The notes beneath the pieces were generated by a model that was not told the DNA's origin, did not search any database, and saw nothing but the letters and a program-made list of their open reading frames with translations. Positions 47,245 through 58,690 of a stretch of DNA of 64,000 nucleotides are shown here, in pieces (the stretch's first letter is position 1; each line of letters starts with the position of its first letter). Source of the stretch: Antedon mediterranea (taxonomy: Eukaryota > Echinodermata > Crinoidea > Comatulida > Antedonidae); contig NC_092674.1 in NCBI RefSeq assembly GCF_964355755.1, positions 9,493,001 through 9,557,000 on the forward strand, written 5' to 3'. A program made the translations under genes and the position numbers.

Positions 47245-48414
47245 ATTCGTATATATATTGGCTTATTTGAATAATTCTTTACTTTAGAACGAAATTTGGG
47301 CTCTCCATTGATTATGAACTGTATTTCTATATTAAATGTTATTTTTTAATGAGAAAATTACACGGGGTGCTATAAAACATTTTTGCAAGAAAAGTAGTGC
47401 AGGCGATGACATCAAATTGACAGCTTGCGTCGAACATTATAATTCTGCAGATTAATATCATAATACGTAAAATAAATTATTTTGACAAGATTATACTTTT
47501 TGACATTTATGTATTGTTGTCACCAAATTTGACAAAGAAGCGTCAATTTCCAATCAATAATATTATCCTTCAATTAGGCTAGTTATCGATTTTTAATCAT
47601 TGTATGAGTGATATATGCCGTGATCATTTTGTAGCGATATAAATACTATAAATAAAAACAAATTATAATATAAATACACGACGTAAAAGAAGAATGTATA
47701 AAATAAGGAAGCTATAATGATGATAATGAAGAGTTTGAATTCTACTATACGGTTTTTTTCTTCTTCCTTATTTTTCATTTTAAAATTACGGTTACGGAAC
47801 TTACATCTTTTTCATTCATTCATTCGTTCGTTCGTCTTTTTATTTCGAAATACCATGATCACATAATATATTTATAGCACATCTAAGAATTTTTTCACGT
47901 CACGAGTACTCACAGATATGAGTAGAACGACGAGTTAGTAAGAATTTTTTTTACAAATGTTTATTTGTTCTCATAAAAAAATTTAATTTTTTTTTCTACA
48001 ATCGTGATAATCCAATAACGAATAGCGTTCAAGCTATATAATTCTAAATAACGTTTAGTTGGCGTTACTCGGTATCACCTTGTCACTTGTATCCACTTTT
48101 CACCGTGGCATCTGCTACCATAATGAATCATTAGGCACCCGATTCTGTGGCACCCGACTTTCTGTAGAAGACTGTTTTCCAGTCTACCAGATACCTGACC
48201 GTATTAAGTACTTTTAATACACTCTTAATACACTAATATACTCTATACTTAGGTTCCTATCTAGAGACAATGTATAACGATAATGTGTATCACCTTTTTT
48301 AGAAGGGCATAATAAATACCGTAGCTAGGCCTACTACGTCTTTGATGTCCTTGTTTATATTGTCGAATTTGGGTCGTGTATGTACCTATGTTAACTGTAC
48401 TGTTTTGACAACGT
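47245..48414. other. Non-coding stretch, no gene seen
   Basis: A short (ATTC)/(GTTC) run is at 47810-47835. Nothing else is supported. Confidence 0.4.
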
Positions 48415-48614
48415 AAAGCTCTGTATACACTATCAAATTTTATGTGACAACAAAAATGTGATGTGCCCATATATGAACATGATGATTTCATAACTACCAT
48501 ATTTAATCATATCACTGCCATATTGGGGAACATCACACTTTTTTGTCAAACTGGTTTGATAGTGTAGACAGGGAAGAGTGAAATTTCTATATTTTCGGGT
48601 ATAGACAGAGCTTA
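48415..48614. mobile_element. MITE family B, copy 5, with duplicated right end
   Basis: Left end AAAGCTCTGTATACACTATC. Interior GTGATGTGCCCATATATGAA pairs with a CATATTGGGGAACATCACAC arm. A right terminus GTTTGATAGTGTAGACAGGG occurs at about 48555, and a second partial one, TATAGACAGAGCTTAA, ends at 48614. Confidence 0.75.
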
Positions 48615-48989
48615 ATTTGAATTGTTCTAATTTTATTTGGCGTAATTCTCCTTTAAATATTGACAAAATTCTGCTCATCATTTAACATCATTTGAGAGTG
48701 CATACATTACTTTATATATATATAATGTTATTATCATATCAATATTGATAATGATGTCAATATATTTGTAATTGTCCTTTCATCGTTGTTCCACGCATCG
48801 TTAATCATACGCGATCAATATACATTAATTAAAAGTGTTTGTTACTATAATGTAGAGCAACAGAAGTGTATCTAACATTAAAACATCACTATGAGATGAG
48901 ACTTCAGTGCTCATGTAATCATTCATGTGCATCTGTTTAAATATTATATCTATAATAGTGATGTTTTTTTCAGTAATCCATGATATAAC
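48615..48989. other. Non-coding stretch
   Basis: TA-dinucleotide run near 48713; nothing else supported. Confidence 0.4.
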
Positions 48990-49140
48990 GAAGGCGTTTA
49001 TGTTAACGAAAACGCAACGCAGCGACGTAAAGCGTTGTATTGCGTAATACCAAGTGGGAACCGACGACGTAATACAGTAGTGCTGCATTCACAATTTTAT
49101 TAGAAGGGCATTTGCTTACGTTGCGTGCAAACCAAGCTTC
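48990..49140. mobile_element. MITE family A, copy 6 (degraded left end)
   Basis: CGAAAACGCAACGCAGCGACG, CAAGTGGGAACCGACGACG and TTACGTTGCGTGCAAACCAA with GCTTC correspond to the long-form copy at 39951. The left terminal TTCCCACT is gone. Confidence 0.65.
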
Positions 49141-49249
49141 AGATACTGTATAACGTTATAACGCTGTTTAATATTTCAATTTCAATCTAATTTCCACAAT
49201 AATTATAATAACATACAGGATTAAATACAGTAAAGTAATCATAGGGTGT

Positions 49250-49275
49250 GGGGGGGGGGGGAGGGGTTGATGGGG
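49250..49275. repeat. Poly-G run
   Basis: Twelve or more consecutive G, then GAGGGG and GGGGGAG. It is isolated in an AT-rich background and could form a quadruplex. Confidence 0.85.
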
Positions 49276-51399
49276 GAGTCATATAAGTCATTAAATATAA
49301 CATTAAATAGGAAAAAAGGGAAAAAAAATACATAGACTAATAATAAATATAAAAAAACAAAGCTACAATTTCTATTTAAACCACTTTATACGATCTTCCG
49401 TTATAAATTACCGTCACCATCCCGATGGGAACGTCGCTCATGTTAATGCTAATAGGCCTACAAGGTATTTTAGATTTACAAGTGTTATTAATAAATAATA
49501 ATTTATTCGAAAATTAATCCTAAAATATCAACATATCGGACCGACCAGAAAGAAAGATATTCGAATCACCGGCGGCTCTGAAAACGTTTCTTATAATCTG
49601 TATTATCATACGATTGTTTGTTCCAGTTCTTCAAAGCTACAACATACACATGTTACCAACCTACATTTTTTATTACAATCTTTGCTAATTAAATATATTT
49701 TTTCAGTTAGCAATAGAAATATTATTGCCGTCGTGTGCCCATGGGATGTTGTTGATGCGTTTGTAAGTGGTTTGTCGACATATTTCAGTTAGATATGAAA
49801 GATTCTAACGTTGTCTTCTAAATATGAACATTCTTAATGCACATGAGACCTAATTTGACTTACGACCGCGTGACGTGCCTGTCTAGGCCTACTTTTGTTT
49901 AAAAAGTATCTAATAAAGTTGCGTAGTATGTTGCCATGTTGCCATGTCGATCGTCTGCATTATTTCCATTCGTCCTCGATGGTGATAAAATATTAAGATT
50001 AAAATATTAAGAAATTAAAAACAAAAGAACTGCTGCCTCGCTCAACCTGAAACAGTAAAGAGGCACAGCAATTACGAGTTTAGTAAATAGTTTAATAAAT
50101 TATCATTTAATTCATTATTAGGCCTATTTATCTGTATAGTTAATGGTATGATTTTGTGTTTTTTGTAAAATTATTTTCCAAGTCAAATCAAGAGAGTTTC
50201 ATATAGATCTTACCCATAGAGTATTAAGTTAGGCCCCTCTGATGTTTGTTCATTGAGAAATGACTTATTTCTCAAAGGTCTACCTCTTACATTTTTTTTA
50301 TTAGGCCTAATAACAATTATTACTATTAATATATTTTTGCAATTAACTTATGTCATTACTTCTTTTCACAATATCATAAACACAATAAGTAAACAATTAT
50401 TTCACCTTGATATATCAAATAAAATGATGTATGTTTATCTCAATATTATCAAGTCACTGTTCGTAGCCTACACAATTGGATTGCATTCTCCAGTAATTTG
50501 TGTTTGAAAAATATATAAAGAAAAAACTCGGAGTGAGGAAACTAGTGTGTTGTATCAGGGAAGAGTGAAATTACATATTCTCTGGTTGTGTCTACAGTGG
50601 CGAACAAACCCAATAGGCCAATGTTATTGATTATTTATATAGTGACATTATTGTTATATCCATACTTATTAGGAAGAATGTTACAGATGCGATATTAATC
50701 TATTTTTATTGATCCATAATAAACTATAAATTCCTTCATGGTACAAAGTAGTTCTTCTCACATTAAATTAAGAATTTGAAACGAAGTAAGTATATATGCT
50801 GTAAAATGCATCATTTACATTCTGAAGATTGATAATGATACTCGACCGGGAATATAGTCATTTTGACAGATAAAACGAAAGTATGCAATTGTAGAGTTCG
50901 TTAGATCTTCTGTATTTTAACAGCGTTTCACTTCATTACCGGTTCGTTAGCAGTTAATGTATATTACCAAAGTATCTGTTTTAAATAGAACAAAGTATGT
51001 GTGATGCCTGAACTCAAAATACAGAGACCTTCTTTATTTTGAGTGTGAATCAAATAGCGTATGACGACAGATCCAGTGGCTATATACACATAATAATGTA
51101 CCGTAGTGTGTTATAATACCATACAGTGACAGATATAATTGAGATAACATGAATGAATAATAATATGTATTGAAACTACACCTTTACCACGGTGGCACAC
51201 GTTCATACACGGTGTGTTCTTAAAAATAAAAATATAGACAACAAACAGATACAAAAGCAATACAACAGATACACAAATAATACCAACCACAATCGTTTCG
51301 GTTTCATGCAACGTATGTTGAATAGTTGTAATATTCTTATTGCTTGTGTTTGCCGCAAACATTATGCTTCATAATTAAAAAATGTATTGAAGTATCTTT
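49276..51399. other. Non-coding stretch, no gene seen
   Basis: Short frames at 50253-50507 and 51111-51362 are AT-rich and hydrophobic by composition, with no exon borders. TAGGCCTA octamers occur at about 49453, 49884, 50119 and 50302. Confidence 0.4.
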
Positions 51400-51530
51400 T
51401 ATGTTTAAGCATGGAGTATAGCTCCATTGTATGAGCTTAAATTTGTGAATTCTCTTTTTTCTTTTTCTGTTTGTACGTTTGTTGATATGGATGGAATTTT
51501 TTCGAAATAAAATAAACTGAATTGAATTAT
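51400..51530 (+). mobile_element. Possible LINE 3' tail
   Basis: ATGGAGTATAGCTCCATTGT begins the segment and GAAATAAAATAAACTGAATT then GAATT ends it, a form seen at LINE 3' ends. No ORF2 residues are readable. Confidence 0.3.
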
Positions 51531-52860
51531 TTAATTGTTAATAATGGTGTGATATATTGGATATAAATGCTTATTTTTGTTTGTAATATCGAAATACCTT
51601 ATATAACTAAGAATAAAAACTAAAGATCATGCAATCTGAACCGCGAAATTAAAATAGACATTATTTACAGATTCACAACAATGAAATTTAATAATTCAGA
51701 AATTCAAATTTGCATAATTTAGTTATTTTCTAATATTAATATTGTCATCTATTAAAATAATAAGATAGTGAAAGACCTATCAGTGACGGTAATGTAAAAA
51801 ATAACCCTAATGTCATATTCGAAGACAATACAAACCACTTTATGTTAGATAACATTATTATTTTAACAAAAATATTTAATTTTATTCGCGCCCTCTATAA
51901 TGTGTGGTATTTTTTTTGCGCCCTCTTTAATTACAATTACAATAAACGTACCTCATTCGTAAAGTGTCATCATCTGAAAAATATTAGTCAAGTTGTTGTT
52001 ATTATTAAATGTTATTCTTTGCTACTCACAGAAAATTTACATAATTTATAAAAAAAATCTTTTTCATGAGACAGAAACATCAATTGTCCAAATTCTTGTT
52101 TCTTTAGATTACGTCATGATACAGAAAATACGACACGCTGGAAAGAAACTAATCTATTGACTGACAAATGTAAAAATGTATATTTATTTATATATTTGAA
52201 CTTACACCTTTAGATCGGTGGCACTCAATCAATGACAATTGGTGCGTTCGTAAATAAAAGTTAAAAACTCACAAACTTAACTAAACAAATATGTATTGTT
52301 TGAAGGTTTACATGGCGAAAAGTGTGCAGTACACCACGTATATTAGTTCTGAAATAAACTGTTGAGTTTCTCGACGTTTCGATCAATATGCTTTGATCGT
52401 CCTCACTCATAGATGCTCTAAAATTATTTTTTATGAAATAAGATAAAAGAATTCATGAATACCAACAATCTCTGTGAGGTGCATCAAGACAAAAATAAGA
52501 ATTTCCAAAAAATAATACTGAACCGCTTTTTAGTGAGGGCGCGCTATTTAATGTTTCTGCTCACATTGAAGATAAAAATTAACTCGAGTTTTTAATAAGC
52601 TTTTGTCACCAATATATCGCGTTTTTCTGAGAATCAACACATCACACTTGTTTCACTTCTTTTTTTTTACATCAAGTTTGATAGTGTACTGAGCTTTTGC
52701 CGTGCAGTGTATACACACAGGTATGCAACGTGATACGGTCCAGTTTTAGACAAAATTAATTAAGCTATTGAGTAATAAACCGCGGGGTTCAAATTAACGT
52801 GAAGGAAAATTACTAACAAAAAACCCATGAAATAATAGACTAGCCCAAATCGCCGTCTCA
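51531..52860. other. Non-coding stretch upstream of SLC6
   Basis: A solitary, partly degraded family B right end (CAAGTTTGATAGTGTACTGA) lies at 52670-52695. GCGCCCTCT motifs lie at 51888 and 51918, with the reverse form near 52535. No gene seen. Confidence 0.4.
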
Positions 52861-52981
52861 ACCAATAAGAATCGCGAGTTCTTACACATGAGATGGAATT
52901 ACATTCCGTCTTTTTAGCTGATATCGGCTTGAGATTGGATGTGGTACCATATCATTAGCGAATATTTAGTATTTTTATAAA
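52861..52981 (+). promoter_or_regulatory. Putative SLC6 core promoter (CCAAT and TATA)
   Basis: CCAAT occurs at about 52861 and TATAAA at 52976-52981, 70 bases before the exon 1 ATG. The spacing suits a short leader starting near 53005. This rests on motifs and position only. Confidence 0.35.
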
Positions 52982-53045
52982 GTCATTTTTAAATACAACA
53001 TCTAGAAGTAGGAATTTCTTTTCAACGTTGTTTAGAATATTTAAA

Positions 53046-53098
53046 ATGACCACTGATAAGCAAGAAAAGGTGGGAAAAGACGTCGGAGATTATCAAAG
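53046..53098 (+). CDS. SLC6 transporter, coding exon 1 (N-terminal tail)
   Basis: ATG at 53046 has A at -3. Seventeen codons (MTTDKQEKVGKD then VGDYQ) plus two bases, AG, lead to a GTTTGT donor at 53099. The leftover two bases are exactly what exon 2 at 56209 needs, completing AGG (Arg). A stronger-looking GTAAGC four bases further on would put exon 2 in a frame with an immediate stop, so the upstream donor is preferred. The peptide is hydrophilic, as expected for the cytoplasmic N-terminus of this family. It is too short for homology by itself; the call depends on phase and position. Confidence 0.62.
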
Positions 53099-53935
53099 GT
53101 TTGTAAGCCTCTCTTACGTGTGTGAAATGGGATACCGTTTTGGACATTCTTAAGACGTGATGATGCGAGAAAGCTAGGCTAGCAGCATGATATTGTGGTC
53201 TCCTCGTGGTACTTGACAACGCGATCACGGCAGTGTGCGGAGGGATAATCCATTTGTTTTTTTCTCTTTGTTCGCCCAATTATTTCCATTTTGTTAGTGT
53301 AGAATTAATGTCTTGTAATACAATTTAGCCAGCTTGACTGAATTGGAGCATGTTCTTCCTCGAGTCTAGCGTGTCATGAATATATTATGTTTTATTTATT
53401 TTACTACTACAACTTAATTGATAAGTTAATATTTTTACCAAAAAGAGGAGCAAACATTTTCTGTTTTGACCATTCCGTTAGAAAGGTCAGATGTAAATTC
53501 AATTGTTGACTCATTATTTATTATACAAACTGTTCTTTGTCACTTACCAAGCCCTAGATAGTAGGTGGTATTGTTTTAATTTAATGTAATGATTACTGCT
53601 GCAGAAATAATAACAAACCCCTCATCACAATTTTGCAATAATAGTACTTGCCTACTGACTGTTATAACGCTAGGTAAATAACCCCTAACTGTACTACTGT
53701 GATGCCTCATTATGTCAAATTTTATTTTAAAGCAAAATAATGATGTACATGTTGTTAAACTGTACTGTCTGTACACTAAAAAATCCTAATAATTCCTAAG
53801 TAACCCCATAAACCTCAAACTGTTCTAATTTTAGACATTATCATCTACTGTGTTGACATCGTACTGCCCAGAATGCAGTTCAATGAGGTCAAAGTGATAG
53901 TAATAATCCATTTTATCGATGTGTATTTTTAAGAT

Positions 53936-53980
53936 ACATTTTTTTTGTCACATAAAGTTTGATAGTGTAGACAGAGCTTC
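53936..53980. mobile_element. MITE family B, solitary right end
   Basis: TTTTGTCACATAAAGTTTGA then TAGTGTAGACAGAGCTT matches the right terminus of copies 1-5; no left end is found nearby. Confidence 0.65.
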
Positions 53981-54008
53981 ACACCATTTTTAATACTGGC
54001 TGGACCCA

Positions 54009-54683
54009 ATTTAAGGATCTTTCACACTTGTTCCGGTCCAGCGCCGGAAAATCCAAGCGAACGTCAATGTTTCATTTTTAAGCGGTTACACGCATATCAA
54101 TTGGTGCATAGCCGTGTGGACGGGTATTGCTAAACACCGCAAACCTCCAAAAAAAACATAGCAAACCCCATCGAACCAACATAAAAAAAGTTATTGAATC
54201 ATGTAGTGTACAACCCACTAGGTATATCCATGTAAAAAAAATATTAAATTTCTACTGTTAACTACTTATTTTTGGGGTAAAACATCATTTTTTGGTAAAA
54301 AATGATTGCTAATTTTTAACCAAAAAATGTTTTATTCCCAAAAAAGTAGTTAACAGTAGAAATTTAATAATTTATATGTCCCAGTGGGTCGTACACTACA
54401 TTATTCAATCACTTTTATGTTGGTTCGGTGGGGTTTGCTGTGGTTTTTTGGAGGTTTGCGGGGTTTAGCAATCATTTTTTATCTCAAAAATAAGTTGTTA
54501 ACCAGTAGAAATTAAATTTTTTTTTTACATGGATATACCCAGTGGGTTGTATTGTACACTACATGATTCAATCACTTTTATGTTGGTTCGATGGGGTTTG
54601 CTATGTTTTTTTGGAGGTTTGCGGTGTTTAGCCGGACCGTGGACCGGAACTGTACTGAAACAGGTGTGAAAGGCCTTTTAAAC
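54009..54683. mobile_element. Nested palindromic elements
   Basis: The outer ends, AGGATCTTTCACACTTGTTC then CGGTCC and GGACCGGAACTGTACTGAAA then CAGGTGTGAAAGGCCT, are inverted. Inside, 54129-54470 is a palindrome whose arms start GCTAAACACCGCAAACCTCC and end GGAGGTTTGCGGGGTTTAGC. A third arm at 54471-54632 repeats the right half. The pattern suggests one MITE inserted into another, followed by partial duplication. Confidence 0.7.
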
Positions 54684-54701
54684 CGGTAAATCACTGATTA
54701 C

Positions 54702-55549
54702 TACCGTATATTTTGGTGTATTAAAGTCGCACCTGTGTATAAGACGCACCCCCTAACTGAGAGTAAAATATCGGTATTTTTTATATCGTCGATGTATAAG
54801 ACGCACCTTATATTTCATAAAAACAATTAAAAAAAAAATTGTAATCAATATTTTTGTAATGATAATTTTGTTATATCTACAACGGCGTCCTTTATTTAGG
54901 TTTTTTCTTACCTAGGCTCGGCCGCACCCAGCCTCAACAAGTTCTTTCTAACTTGTTATTTATGAGTTTCGCACCCGCAACATCGAGTGCATGGTGTGTG
55001 TGTAACACGTACGTGTGTGTGGGCTAGCCTCGATCGATCATTTCGAGAGGGCGCACGTTTTCACGGACAATCGTATTCGATTAGTATCTATGTATCCGAG
55101 AAGTGTGTACCCTAGGTCCATGCTAGTATAATCACCTGGAGAATATACTAGTCGAATACCGTACACCATGTGGCCACCCAAGAAGGGCTTGCGCTAGGGG
55201 TCGGCGATCGTGCGTATAACTATAAATAAATACTAGCCTATTCCAATCGTAAACGTTTAAAAATCAATTTTGATCGGAGCGCCTAAAACAGCAGCTCCAT
55301 AATGAACAAATCTTTTCATCATATTTAGTATAACATCATGCTAAAATGCCTTGAAAACTAGGCAGAAGCAGGTTGCCGTTACGTTAGTATACTGTAGCTA
55401 GGCATAGCCTACTCAGGCCTAGCAAACGAGGTGACAATATGTACAATCTGTGTGGTGAGGCATTTATGTTCGGTGTATAAGACGCACACTTAATTTAGAG
55501 GTCTAATTTGCGTGACAAAAGTGCGACTTATACACCGAAACATACGGTA
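54702..55549. mobile_element. TIR element with GTATAAGACGCAC-type ends
   Basis: The left end TACCGTATATTTTGGTGTAT then AAAGTCGCACC and the right end GTGCGACTTATACACCGAAA then CATACGGTA form imperfect TIRs of about 30 bp. Subterminal GTATAAGACGCAC repeats occur at both sides. The 850-bp interior carries GTGTGTG, CTAGGC and AGGCCTAG motifs and no transposase. Likely a non-autonomous DNA transposon; family not assigned. Confidence 0.7.
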
Positions 55550-56208
55550 TATGTCTTATACATTGGCAACATAGAAAATACTGGTATTTCAGTCTCTGTT
55601 AATGGGTGCGTCTTATTATTATACATGTGCCACTTGTTCACCAATCGGTTTATGCTTAATAATTTAAATTGAGAGTAGTTGCGAGGGATAAAGTGCATTT
55701 TCGGTTAATTGCATGTGTTGTTTAGTAGTAGTACCCAACGTACTCATAAATATTAGTACAAAATTTGTTGAATACAAGTATACGGTTGTAGCTATACAGT
55801 TTTGTCAGCAACTACCGTATATGATAATTAACATATTGTAACCAATGCTAATTTACTATACGTTAATAATGATTAGGTGGCTGAATACAACAAGAATGTG
55901 GAAATTGGGTATACAGTATTTGAAGCTGTTGACAAAGCAATATAGTTAATAGTGTCTGTAGCAACGACGACGAACTAAACAAAGAAATTAATTATTGATT
56001 TTTACAGTGTTGGATATCTTAATACTGTACACATGTTAATGTATCCTTTTGCCTTCATTCCTCAAGAGCCTTTCTTTCCGTTTATGATCTAGGAACATAG
56101 GCAGACTTGTGGTAATAATTTTGTATTGTACAATAGCGATGGCTGTTGGTTATATACACATGTTGAAAATATACTGTTGACTTTCATATTTATGTATTTT
56201 GATTTCAG
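55550..56208. other. Intronic unique sequence
   Basis: No repeat or coding signal except a stray GTGCGTCTTATTATTATACA near 55606, probably debris of the preceding element. Confidence 0.4.
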
Positions 56209-56296
56209 GGTACCCTCTGTAGAGAAGACGCCTTTGTCTGAAGGGAATTTTGATAAGATGGAAGCAGAAAAAGTTCCAGTAAAAGATACTCATATG
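56209..56296 (+). CDS. SLC6 transporter, coding exon 2 (N-terminal tail)
   Basis: The acceptor TATTTTGATTTCAG ends at 56208 and the donor GTATGA starts at 56297. After one base that completes the split Arg codon, 29 codons are open: VPSVEKTPLSEGNFDK then MEAEKVPVKDTHM. The other two frames contain stops. It ends in phase 0, which matches exon 3. The residues are acidic and basic with possible phosphorylation sites and no hydrophobic stretch, fitting the cytosolic tail before TM1. An internal ATG at 56258 could serve as an alternative start. Confidence 0.72.
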
Positions 56297-56984
56297 GTAT
56301 GATACAGTGCTACTTTAAATTGATTGTATTTTGTGGAAACTAAATCCCTCTTAACATCATAAAAGTGTTTAGAACTATCTCTTGACCAGGAGGACTCTTG
56401 TCCCCTGGACCGGAGATAATAGTACGATAGTAGTCCAATACTTCTGGTTCTTGTACTATGGAAGTTAAAATTTACATGTATACTATGGATTATGGATTTC
56501 ACTGTCTTTTATAAACATGATGATGCCATTTCACATGTATTCATGATCATCTTCCCTTTAATGGTTCACTATACATATCGCATTTAAACATTTCTTGATT
56601 CATAAATCTAAAAATAAATGAGCTATATTACTTTAAACAATAAAGTATTCTTCAAGTTTAATACCATGAAACAATGATAACAAACAAAATAGCTTATATA
56701 CAGGTTAGTCCCATAGGAAGTCATTATACAAACATACACTGCAAGTTGCATCTGACTTCCTGTTTAACCTTGAATATCAATCAGCTCTAATCTAAAGTGG
56801 TCATCAACAGATGAAAATAATAACAATTATTATATACACTGAAAGTGGAACTCAATAGCGCACATTAAAAACTGCGTTACAACTGCTTCCTTGTATTATC
56901 AGAATATTGTAAAGTAATTAGCTTTAAATTAGGTGCAATTTCCAAGAACTCTTAGTATCTTTTTCACAGGTCCCTCTGATTGAA

Positions 56985-57051
56985 TATCCAGAGATATTAA
57001 ATATCCAGAGATATTGAATATCCAGAGACATTGAGTATCCAGAGACATTGA
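56985..57051. repeat. 17-bp tandem repeat, left part of a split array
   Basis: Units like ATATCCAGAGATATTGA are repeated about four times. The array resumes at 58087 after the inserted element with the same unit (GTATCCAGAGACATTGA). Confidence 0.8.
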
Positions 57052-58086
57052 CCGTGTTCGTACGGCGATTGAAATACACGTTTATTTGGTTTTTACCCTT
57101 GGGGTAAAACCCATACGACGTTCGTACCAATAAACAAAGTACCGGTAAGCTGACACGAAACCAATTAAGATCGGAATTCTTAGGTCAAAAAGCGCCCTCT
57201 GTGCGTCGACCCATATCAATTGACATGGCGTGTTGACAAATTCAACTGGATATTATATTGCATGTCGTTTCGCGCGCGAATCGTTCAATTATTATTTTTC
57301 AATCGACAACCAGACCTATATATTTATAATACATCGAATACAATTTACTTTTTAGATAAATAATGATCGAAAATCCTGCTAACGTATGCTGTTTGTTGAC
57401 CACGTGTATTTATCGTGCGAGCCGAACTATTGTTGTGGAAATTCCATTTAATGTACACGCACTGTACCCCTCTTGTAAAAATCACCACGTGTATTTATCG
57501 TGCGAGCCGAACTATTGTTAAGAAAATTCCATTTAATGTACATGCACTGTACCCCTCTTGTAAAAATCACCACGTGTATTCATTGTGCGAGCCGAACTAT
57601 TGTTGTAAAAATTCCATTTAACACGCACTGTACCCCTCTTATCGTGCGAGCCAAACGGCTGATGTGGTAATTCACAGACACCAGGCTACCACAATACAGA
57701 ACTCCCTGCCGTTACATGTACATTATAAGCCACCGATTTGCAAGTTCAGGTCACCGGAAAAAAACCAACGAGTTTATTATTTATATATAATTTTACAAAA
57801 CAATAGATATACATTCGCATTAACGAAAAAGAACATTTTAAACAATAATTGTTAAACAATCAGAAAGCTTATTTGAGGTCGCGATTTGACATGACCCCGT
57901 TAACGCTTGATTAATTATACCCCGAGGCAGCGTGTAATTGGAATGGGATTGAAATAACCAGTAAAGTTGGTGGATTTTTCGTCCAGATGGTTTTCTAATT
58001 TTTTATAGCCAGAGGCGTAAGTTAATTGCCACACGCGACCTCACAGTTGGAAGTACACCGTAGTTTCAGTCCCGTCCGAACGGGCC
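57052..58086. mobile_element. DNA transposon-like insertion with 6-bp target duplication
   Basis: The insertion splits the 17-bp array, and CATTGA is present on both sides (57046-57051 and 58087-58092). The left end CCGTGTTCGTACGGCGATTG and the complement of the right end, GGCCCGTTCGGACGGGACTG, form imperfect TIRs. An internal 85-bp tandem repeat is present. No transposase frame is readable, so it appears non-autonomous. Confidence 0.7.
57400..57655. repeat. 85-bp tandem repeat inside the insertion, three units
   Basis: CCACGTGTATTTATCGTGCG starts at 57400, 57485 and 57570. Each unit carries CACGTG, GCGAGCCGAACTATTGTT and GCACTGTACCCCTCTT. The third unit is shortened. Confidence 0.85.
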
Positions 58087-58122
58087 CATTGAGTATCCAG
58101 AGACATTGAGTATCCAGAGACT
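58087..58122. repeat. 17-bp tandem repeat, right part of the split array
   Basis: CATTGAGTATCCAGAGA occurs twice, continuing the array interrupted at 57051. Confidence 0.8.
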
Positions 58123-58351
58123 TAAAAACATAAACGCTAATAATAATAATCCATAAAAAAATGACATTATCTATATGTTTCCAGGCATAGCAGATGTTGA
58201 TGTGTATTATGGAAAATGGGTTTCCAACAAATCTTATTTAGTTGTCATCAAAATTGGCCTAGAGTAGCAGTAGATTCTGAATAGTTTAATGAACTCATTT
58301 TGTGTATTAAACCAATTAGGAGAAATTGTGCCTTTAAACTTGGTTCCCACA

Positions 58352-58690
58352 TAAGATAAGATAAGATAAGATAACTTTTATTGATCCTCAAAAAGGAAAT
58401 TCATTGCTCGTCATAATAACAAGAAAACACAATAAAAACAAATATAGCATAAAACCATTCATATAAAAACATAAAAAAATACAAGATAAAATTATCTTCT
58501 TGACTTTCTGTTGTACTGGATGATATTGGAGGGAATAAAGGATTTGGCATATCGATTTGTTTTCACACTGAGGAGCCTCAATCTACCACTTGGATTAAGT
58601 TGGTCTATGATCACATGGACTCAACACAAAGATGTGTGCTTGCTGTTGTAAGGGTCTTTATACCTGTTCTGGGCCTTGCTTGGTTGGCTT
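58352..58690 (-). mobile_element. 5'-truncated LINE, C-terminus of ORF2 plus 3' UTR
   Basis: On the minus strand the frame reads RLRLLSVKTNRYAKSFIPSN then IIQYNRKSRR and stops at TAA 58492-58494. The TNRY-x-x-SF-P pattern is typical of CR1/L2-like ORF2 ends. The 3' UTR contains GAGGATCAATAAAAGTTATC and ends in a (TTATC)n tail at 58352-58372. Upstream the frame is lost near 58610, so it is a dead fragment. The tail abuts AAACTTGGTTCCCAC, possibly a broken family A end. Confidence 0.75.

Larger units (their letters stand above)
53099..56208 (+). other. SLC6 intron 1
   Basis: Bounded by GTTTGT and TTTTGATTTCAG. It holds a solitary family B end at 53936-53980, the nested palindromes at 54009-54683, the TIR element at 54702-55549 and otherwise unique AT-rich DNA. 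Confidence 0.6.
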
